This document shows positions 24,630 to 30,341 of a stretch of 32,991 bases of DNA, piece after piece. A model generated the notes under the pieces. The model was given only the letters and a program-made list of their open reading frames with translations, did not search any database and was not told the DNA's origin. This stretch comes from Desulfuromonas sp. (GTDB taxonomy: Bacteria > Desulfobacterota > Desulfuromonadia > Desulfuromonadales > BM103): positions 1 to 32,991 of the forward strand of contig VEPG01000035.1 of assembly GCA_012026975.1 (NCBI GenBank), in the 5' to 3' direction. A program made the translations under genes and the position numbers. The stretch's first letter is position 1. Every line of letters starts with the position of its first letter.

Positions 24630-25949
24630 TCAGCGAATCGGCCAGTCGGTCTCGAAACCGGGCGGGAAGAAGTTCTCCCTGGTCCGGTTGAAATAGCCAT
24701 ACTGCAGCTTCGGGAATTCGGCCTTCAACTCACGCAGCATCGCGACCATGCCGATGCCGCGCCCAGGCACGCCGAGGGTGCCGAGGTACAGGACCGGGTC
24801 GAGGCTCAGGTTGCGCATCTGGATCAGGTCGACGCCGATCTCGCCGATCAGTGCCTTGAGCGCGTCGACCTCCTCGCGCCGGTCGCTCACCCCCGGGAAG
24901 ACCAGGTAGTTGAGCATGGTGAACAGCCCGGCCCGCTTTGCCCGCCGCAACGACTCGATCACATCCTTGAACATATAGCCACGCTGGCGGTAATAGGCGT
25001 CGTAGCGACTCTCCAGCACCGAGTTGAGGGAGACGCGGATCGAGTCGATACCGGCCCCGGCCAAGGCATCGACGGCGTCGGGGAGACTGGCGTTGCTGTT
25101 GAAGTTGATCGTGCCGCGACTCGTGGCCCGGCGCATTTCCTTTACCGCCGCGCAGACCGTATCGGCCTGCAGAATCGGATCCCCTTCACACCCCTGCCCG
25201 AAAGAGACGATGGCGTTCTCGGCCGCCTTGAGGTGCGGCACCGCCACCTCGCACAGTTCATCGACCGTCGGCACGAAGGTCAAGCGTTCCTGGCTGGCCG
25301 GACAGCAGTCCGACTCCTGCAGGGAGATGCACCCGACGCAGCGCGCGTTGCACGCCGGCGACACCGGCAGCGGCGCCTCCCAGCGCCGAAAGAAGAGGTT
25401 CTTGGCGGCAAAGCAGTGGTAGTCGATGGCGCAGCGTGCCAACTGCTCGAGAAGGCGGTTGGCGGGCGCCTCGGCCAGGCGCTGGCGGACCAGCGGGTCG
25501 AGCTCGCGGTCGTCGAAGTGCTCGGGACGCCACTGCGGATTGCGGTCGACCTGCACCGCCGCGGCATAGAAGCGCTCCTCCTCGACACACCAGCCCACCG
25601 CCGTGTACGACCAGAGCGGCAGGGTGCCGCACTGGCGGGAGTAGTCGGCGGCCGGCAGCAGGGTGCGGGTGAAGCCGGGGGTGAGAAAGGTCGAGGCCGC
25701 CTGGATCTTCCCGCCACCCCAGCGTTTCGGCAGCCGGTCGGCCACGGTCGTCCGCCCGCCGCGCGGATCGAAGCCGATGGCCGGCGCCCCAGGGATGGTA
25801 AACAGCCGGCTCCCCTCCGGGAGCGGGATCAGTTCCTCGTTTTTCGGACGCACCACCGCATCGCCGCTCATCCCGGCCAATAGCAGCTCGGGGTGCTCGA
25901 AGACTTCGCCTTTTTCATCGGCGACGACGGTGAGGAACGTTTTTTTCAT
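24630..25949 (-). CDS. Radical SAM protein
   Basis: A 439-residue radical SAM enzyme. The 4Fe-4S motif CNARCVGC (Cys200, Cys204, Cys207) is followed by ISLQESDCCPASQ, with an extra CC pair at 215-216. Radical SAM core features follow: IVSFGQGCEGDPIL and INFNSNASLPDAVDAL. A roughly 195-residue N-terminal extension with further cysteines (Cys107, 121, 173, 179) precedes the core. Such a long extension is not typical of simple activases. The reaction and substrate are unknown. ATG at 25949 has AAAGG 7 nt upstream. It is divergent from the DUF4080-like radical SAM gene, with the three-copy repeat between them. Confidence 0.85.
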   Translation of the reverse strand: MKKTFLTVVADEKGEVFEHPELLLAGMSGDAVVRPKNEELIPLPEGSRLFTIPGAPAIGFDPRGGRTTVADRLPKRWGGGKIQAASTFLTPGFTRTLLPAADYSRQCGTLPLWSYTAVGWCVEEERFYAAAVQVDRNPQWRPEHFDDRELDPLVRQRLAEAPANRLLEQLARCAIDYHCFAAKNLFFRRWEAPLPVSPACNARCVGCISLQESDCCPASQERLTFVPTVDELCEVAVPHLKAAENAIVSFGQGCEGDPILQADTVCAAVKEMRRATSRGTINFNSNASLPDAVDALAGAGIDSIRVSLNSVLESRYDAYYRQRGYMFKDVIESLRRAKRAGLFTMLNYLVFPGVSDRREEVDALKALIGEIGVDLIQMRNLSLDPVLYLGTLGVPGRGIGMVAMLRELKAEFPKLQYGYFNRTRENFFPPGFETDWPIR

Positions 25950-25959
25950 GGCAAACCTT

Positions 25960-26215
25960 TAGCAACCAAGCGGTGACCGGCGGGCGTTCGACGCTGCCGA
26001 CAGATTGTTTGAGCGCAGCGAGTTTTTGGCGGCAAGGAGAATGTCCCGTCGGGCGCCGCGAACAGATTGTCTGAGCGCAGCGAGTTTCTGTTCGCAAGAC
26101 AGGCGCCCCGGTGGCCACCGCCCCCAACTATTGCCAGCCAAGTGGCGACTGGCGGGGCGTTCGACGCTGCCGACAGATTGTCTGAAGCGCAGCAAGTTTC
26201 TGGCGGCAAGAAGAG
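25960..26215. repeat. Three copies of a palindromic intergenic repeat
   Basis: The 377-bp gap between two divergent radical SAM genes holds three copies of a 36-39 bp hairpin unit, at 25996-26033, 26059-26094 and 26169-26207. All share a core like CAGATTGTYTGA-GCGCAGCRAGTTTYTG. Copies 1 and 3 also share about 30 bp upstream, including GCGTTCGACGCTGCCGACAG. The arms differ but stay complementary: GCCG-CAGA/TCTGGCGGC in copy 3 and CGAACAGA/TCTGTTCG in copy 2. I see no gene or clear promoter in the rest of the gap. Short frames through the repeat give SERSEF-like peptides that are most likely not proteins. Confidence 0.8.
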
Positions 26216-26326
26216 TGCTCCGGCGGTCGCCACTCCAAGCTCTTTCCAGAGGAAATACCCTATCACATCACCCCAAAGCCCGACAATTTCCTTTGCGCAT
26301 CGCCTGCTCTTCGATATCCTTGAAAG

Positions 26327-28042
26327 ATGCGGACGATCCTCGCCACCCTGCACAGCAAGTACATCCACGCCTCCCTGGCCCTCCCCTCCCTGGCCGCCTA
26401 CTGCGGCATGGCATGCGGCGAGCTGCTGATCCGCGAATTCACCGTTCACGAGCCGCGCGAAGCGATCCTCGCCGCCCTGCTGCGCGAAGAGCCGGACGTG
26501 GTGGCCTTCTCCGTCTACCTCTGGAACCGCCGCGAAACCCTCGACCTCATCGACGCTCTTGCCACTGCCCGCCCGCAACTGCGCCTGGTGATCGGCGGCC
26601 CCGAAGTCTCCTTCGACGGCCCGGAGCTGTTCGCCCGCCACGGAGGCCTGACCGCCCTGGTGCGCGGCGAAGGGGAACTGCCGTTGCGAGCGCTGCTTGC
26701 CGCATGGCGGGCCGGGAATGAACCGGAGCCCATTCCGCGTCTGGCCCTGCGCCTCGGCGCGGAGCTGACCGAAGGCCCCGATGGTCCGGTATTGGCCGAC
26801 CTCGACGCCATCCCCTCTCCCTTTCAGGCCGGATTGGTCGACCTTACCCGCGGCCTGGTCTACGTTGAAACCAGCCGCGGCTGCCCATTCCGCTGCACCT
26901 TCTGCCTGAGCGCCCGCGACGAAAAAGTGCGTACTTTCTCGCTGGCAAGGGCCTTCGCTGACCTTCAGTGGTTGATCGACCACGAAGTGCCGCAGATCAA
27001 GCTGGTCGACCGCACCTTCAATGCCGATCCTGCTCGGGCCCGCGAAATTTTCCGTTTCATCCTCGCCGGCAACCGCACCAGCCATTTTCACTTCGAAATT
27101 GCCGCCCACCTGCTCGACGAGGAGACCCTCGCCCTGCTCGACACGGCGCCGGCCGGGGTCTTCCAGTTTGAGATCGGCGTGCAGTCGACCCTGGAAGCGA
27201 CCCTGCGCGCCGTCGCCCGGCCGGTGGCCCTGGAACGGTTGGAAGATGTGGTGCGCCGCCTGCAAAACGCCGGACGCATTCATCTGCATCTTGACCTGGT
27301 GGCCGGGCTCCCCGGTGAAGGATATCCCGGCTTTCTCGCCGCCATCGATCGCGTCGCGGCCCTGCGGCCCGATCATCTGCAGGTCGAACCGGTCAAGGTG
27401 CTGCCCGGAACGCCGCTGCGCGCACAGGCCGCGGCCTTCGGGCTGCTCTTCGACCCCAACCCGCCGTATACCGTGCTGACCACCCCCGATCTTTCCTTCC
27501 ATGAGCTGGAACGGCTGCGCACCATCAGCCGACTGCTCGACCTGACCTATAACGCCGCCTGCTTCCCGACCTTCCTCGCGGCGCTCGCCCATACGGCAGG
27601 TTCGCTGGCGCATGGACTCGAGCGTCTGGCCGACGACCTCGCCGATCACGCCTGGCTGCGCTACCCGCTCGGCCGCGAGGGGCTCTTCCTGCGCCTGGCC
27701 GAAGCCGTCGGCCGGCAATGGACCGGAGAAACGGGGCAACAGCTGCGCGAATCCCTTGCCGTCGATCTGGCCAAATGCGAGCGGATCGTTCCGGAACGGG
27801 CCCCGGCCCTGTTCGACACGGAGATCACCAGCGAAGAATCCGTTTGGGTACGCAATCAGGTGCGCCAGGCGACCGACGCGCTGCGCGGCCAGGGGATCAA
27901 ACTCCAGCACTTTGCCGCGGTCTTCCGCAACCTGCCAAATGCCGCCGGGCGCAGCGTCGGCCTGTTCCTTTACCGTACCAGCAGCGGCACAGGGATGCTC
28001 GTCGAGGAGCGCTGGCTTGTCGGCACGGCACCAACCGGGTAA
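26327..28042 (+). CDS. B12-binding-domain radical SAM protein, DUF4080-like
   Basis: A 571-residue protein. It has an N-terminal cobalamin-binding-like Rossmann domain (about 1-130; VAFSVYLWNRRETLDLI, LVIGGPEVSF), a radical SAM core with CPFRCTFC (Cys186, Cys190, Cys193) and a C-terminal DUF4080-type region (about 390-571). Core features ETSRGCPFRCTFCLSARD, FEIGVQSTLEATLRAV and DLVAGLPGEG match B12-dependent radical SAM families, many of which are methyltransferases. The substrate is unknown. The usual DxHxxG motif of the B12 domain is not evident, so base-off B12 binding through that histidine is doubtful. ATG at 26327 has only a weak upstream site (GAAAG). A small gene of unknown function follows 30 bp downstream. 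Confidence 0.85.
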   Translation: MRTILATLHSKYIHASLALPSLAAYCGMACGELLIREFTVHEPREAILAALLREEPDVVAFSVYLWNRRETLDLIDALATARPQLRLVIGGPEVSFDGPELFARHGGLTALVRGEGELPLRALLAAWRAGNEPEPIPRLALRLGAELTEGPDGPVLADLDAIPSPFQAGLVDLTRGLVYVETSRGCPFRCTFCLSARDEKVRTFSLARAFADLQWLIDHEVPQIKLVDRTFNADPARAREIFRFILAGNRTSHFHFEIAAHLLDEETLALLDTAPAGVFQFEIGVQSTLEATLRAVARPVALERLEDVVRRLQNAGRIHLHLDLVAGLPGEGYPGFLAAIDRVAALRPDHLQVEPVKVLPGTPLRAQAAAFGLLFDPNPPYTVLTTPDLSFHELERLRTISRLLDLTYNAACFPTFLAALAHTAGSLAHGLERLADDLADHAWLRYPLGREGLFLRLAEAVGRQWTGETGQQLRESLAVDLAKCERIVPERAPALFDTEITSEESVWVRNQVRQATDALRGQGIKLQHFAAVFRNLPNAAGRSVGLFLYRTSSGTGMLVEERWLVGTAPTG

Positions 28043-28072
28043 CCCGTCGCCAGGATGTCACAGGAGGGCGAA

Positions 28073-28426
28073 ATGAGCGAAGAACTGACCGAAGTCGAAC
28101 GCAAGCTGATCGAGTTTGCCACCAAGACCGCCGAAACGATCCAGATCCAGGCGGGGCAGATTCAAGCCCTCTCCCACGTGGTGCTGGGCTCGCTGGTCAG
28201 CATCAGCGAGCAGAGTCCCGAGTTTCGTGACGATTTTCTGGAAAAGCTCGCGCATATCCGCGACCATTTCGACCAGCGCCCGATTGATCAATATACCAGC
28301 GAATATTTTGACGAACTGACGCGCTTCCTCGCAGACCCTTATCACTACGCCGCCCGGCCACGCTGGTTCAAGGGCGTGATCAAGGGGGGACGCTCCCCAG
28401 AAGACCCCCCGGAGCAGGATGCGTAG
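28073..28426 (+). CDS. Small protein of unknown function
   Basis: A 117-residue soluble, acidic protein that I do not recognise. It looks mainly helical: MSEELTEVERKLIEFATKTA at the N-terminus, then a Gln-rich amphipathic segment, then FRDDFLEKLAHIRDHFDQRP. There are no cysteines, signal peptide or membrane segment. AGGAGG at 28062-28067 spaces well to the ATG at 28073. It is 30 bp after the radical SAM gene and probably co-transcribed. It ends 179 bp before the GAF/HD-GYP gene, which has its own -10 box. Confidence 0.7.
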   Translation: MSEELTEVERKLIEFATKTAETIQIQAGQIQALSHVVLGSLVSISEQSPEFRDDFLEKLAHIRDHFDQRPIDQYTSEYFDELTRFLADPYHYAARPRWFKGVIKGGRSPEDPPEQDA

Positions 28427-28550
28427 CCCACGACAGTCGCCCCTGGCCTCACCGCCAGACATTTCATCACCGGACATCAGCTAAACCGGTACGCGGGCCG
28501 ACCGATTCAAAAGCCCTTGCATGAATCACCCTCTTTGCCTAACATTGTTT

Positions 28551-28556
28551 TATAAT
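28551..28556 (+). promoter_or_regulatory. TATAAT -10 box upstream of the HD-GYP gene
   Basis: A perfect TATAAT sits 49 bp before the ATG at 28606 in an AT-rich patch (CATTGTTTTATAATTAACG). The -35 region at 17-18 bp is poor, so activation may be needed. GAGGT at 28595-28599 is the ribosome site. Confidence 0.45.
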
Positions 28557-28605
28557 TAACGAATGGCCCAACTCCCCTGCCCACAAGCGCCGACGAGGTC
28601 AGCCC

Positions 28606-30240
28606 ATGAACAGCCTGACGAATGATCGTTTGCTGCACAGCATCGAACACCTCAATGCGATTGGCATCGCTCTCTCCGCGGAAACCGACACCCCCCGGCT
28701 GCTCGAGATCATCCTGCTCGGCGCCAAGGAACTGACCAATGCCGACGGCGGCAGCCTCTACATTCTGACCGACCGGACCTTAAGCTTCGAACTGATCCAT
28801 ACGACCTCCCTTGGCCTCCACATGGGCGGGACCAGCGGCAAACCGATCACCTTCCCGACCATCCCCCTCGACCGTGCCGACGGTTCACCCAACCTGAACA
28901 ACGTGGTGACCACGGCTATCATCGAGCAGCGCCTGATCAACATTCCGGATGCCTACCAGAACGACCGGTTTGATTTTTCCGGCACCCGTGCCTTCGACCA
29001 GAAGACCGGCTATCACTCGCAGTCGTTTTTGACGGTGCCGATGCAGGATCACGAAGGACGCATCATCGGCGCGCTGCAGCTGATCAACGCCAAGGATCCG
29101 GCGACCGGCCAGACGGCGCCCTTTTCCGCCGCGGACGAAGGGCTGATTGCCTCGCTCTCCTCCCAGGCCGCAATCGCGATCACCCGCAAGCGGTTGATCG
29201 AGGGGTTGGAACAACTGCTGCTGTCGCTGACCCGCCTGATCGCCAATGCCATCGACGACAAATCGCCCCATACCGGCGGACATTGCCGGCGCGTCCCAGC
29301 CATCACCACGGCGCTGGCCAGGGCGGTCAATGCCGACTCCGGCGCAGTCTTCGGCCGGACGGCCCTGACCGCCAGGGAGCTGGACGAACTGGAGATGGCC
29401 GCCTGGCTGCACGACTGCGGCAAGATCACCACGCCGGAGTTCGTGGTCGACAAGCACACCAAGCTGGAAACGATCTTCGACCGGATTCATCTGATCGACA
29501 GCCGGCTGGAAATTCTGCGCCGGGATGCCGAGATCGCCCTGCTCAAAGCCCGCCTCGCCGACGTCGGCAACCCTCCCCCATCCGCGGCCCTTGCCGATTA
29601 TCAGACAACCGTGGAGCGGTTGGCCGAAATCCAGGCCTTCATCCACAAGTGCAACACCGGCAGCATCTTTGTCGGCGAGGCCGAGAAACAGCGGCTGGCC
29701 GAACTGGCACGGGAGACTGTCGACTTTCAGGAAAGCGGCAGGTCGGCGGCACTGCTCGACGGCAACGAGCTGTACAATCTCTCCGTTGCGCGCGGCACCC
29801 TCACCGACGAGGAGCGCCAGGTGATCAACAATCACGTGCTCGCCTCGACCCGCATGCTCGAAGCCCTCCCCTTCCCCGAGCATCTCAGCCGCGTACCGCA
29901 GATCGCCGGCGGACATCACGAGCGGATGGACGGCAAGGGCTACCCGCACGGCATCCCGGCCGGCCAACTGCCCCTTCAGGCCCGCATCCTGGCCATTGCC
30001 GACATCTTCGAGGCACTTACCGCCAGTGACCGCGTTTACCGCAAGCCGATCCCCCTCTCCGAGGCACTGACCATCATGGCCAGGATGTGCAACGAAGGGC
30101 ACATGGATAAGGATCTCTTTGAACTGCTGGTGCGCAGCGAGGCCTACCGCGACTACGCGCGGGAGTATCTCAAGCCCGAACAGATCGACGCCGTCGAACA
30201 GGCCTCGGTCCTCGGCATCATCGGCAGACAGCCGGGCTGA
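28606..30240 (+). CDS. GAF and HD-GYP domain phosphodiesterase
   Basis: A 544-residue protein with an N-terminal GAF domain (about 26-195) and a C-terminal HD-GYP domain. HD-GYP proteins hydrolyse cyclic-di-GMP or related dinucleotides. Metal-site residues appear intact: the upstream His in SPHTGGHCRR (221-229), HD at 269-270 in WLHDCGKI, HHE at 437-439 and GYP at 445-447 in HHERMDGKGYPHG. Between the HD motif and the GTLTDEERQVINNH helix lies an extra segment of about 100 residues (roughly 295-395), rich in charged helix; ordinary HD-GYP domains have a short loop here. No membrane segment is seen. A 42-bp palindromic terminator follows the stop. Confidence 0.9.
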   Translation: MNSLTNDRLLHSIEHLNAIGIALSAETDTPRLLEIILLGAKELTNADGGSLYILTDRTLSFELIHTTSLGLHMGGTSGKPITFPTIPLDRADGSPNLNNVVTTAIIEQRLINIPDAYQNDRFDFSGTRAFDQKTGYHSQSFLTVPMQDHEGRIIGALQLINAKDPATGQTAPFSAADEGLIASLSSQAAIAITRKRLIEGLEQLLLSLTRLIANAIDDKSPHTGGHCRRVPAITTALARAVNADSGAVFGRTALTARELDELEMAAWLHDCGKITTPEFVVDKHTKLETIFDRIHLIDSRLEILRRDAEIALLKARLADVGNPPPSAALADYQTTVERLAEIQAFIHKCNTGSIFVGEAEKQRLAELARETVDFQESGRSAALLDGNELYNLSVARGTLTDEERQVINNHVLASTRMLEALPFPEHLSRVPQIAGGHHERMDGKGYPHGIPAGQLPLQARILAIADIFEALTASDRVYRKPIPLSEALTIMARMCNEGHMDKDLFELLVRSEAYRDYAREYLKPEQIDAVEQASVLGIIGRQPG

Positions 30241-30275
30241 CGGTTTCACGCGTCTCAATCGTTCGGCGCATGTTT

Positions 30276-30317
30276 CAACGAGAAACGCCCCGGAAATTTC
30301 CGGGGCGTTTCTCGTTG
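30276..30317. terminator. Bidirectional terminator: 42-bp perfect palindrome
   Basis: A perfect inverted repeat with no spacer. The central part is GCCCCGGAAATTTCCGGGGC and the outer arms are CAACGAGAAAC/GTTTCTCGTTG. It lies between the convergent HD-GYP gene and the autotransporter gene, 35 bp and 24 bp from their stops. The symmetric AT-rich outer part can give T-rich tails in both directions. Confidence 0.85.
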
Positions 30318-30341
30318 GCGTGAAGCAGGCAACGACGGTGA

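Noticed and set aside
25960-26215. Possible CRISPR array
   Set aside because: There are only three copies, at irregular spacing with partly repeated flanks, and no cas genes.
26005-26429. Short frames through the repeat region that give SERSEF-like peptides
   Set aside because: They arise from the palindromic repeat in several frames and have no ribosome sites. They are best read as repeat artefacts.
25946-27910. A 654-codon open frame on the minus strand opposite the DUF4080-like gene
   Set aside because: The plus-strand protein has clear radical SAM motifs; the antisense product is Gly/Gln-rich with no domain, and it runs through the intergenic repeats.
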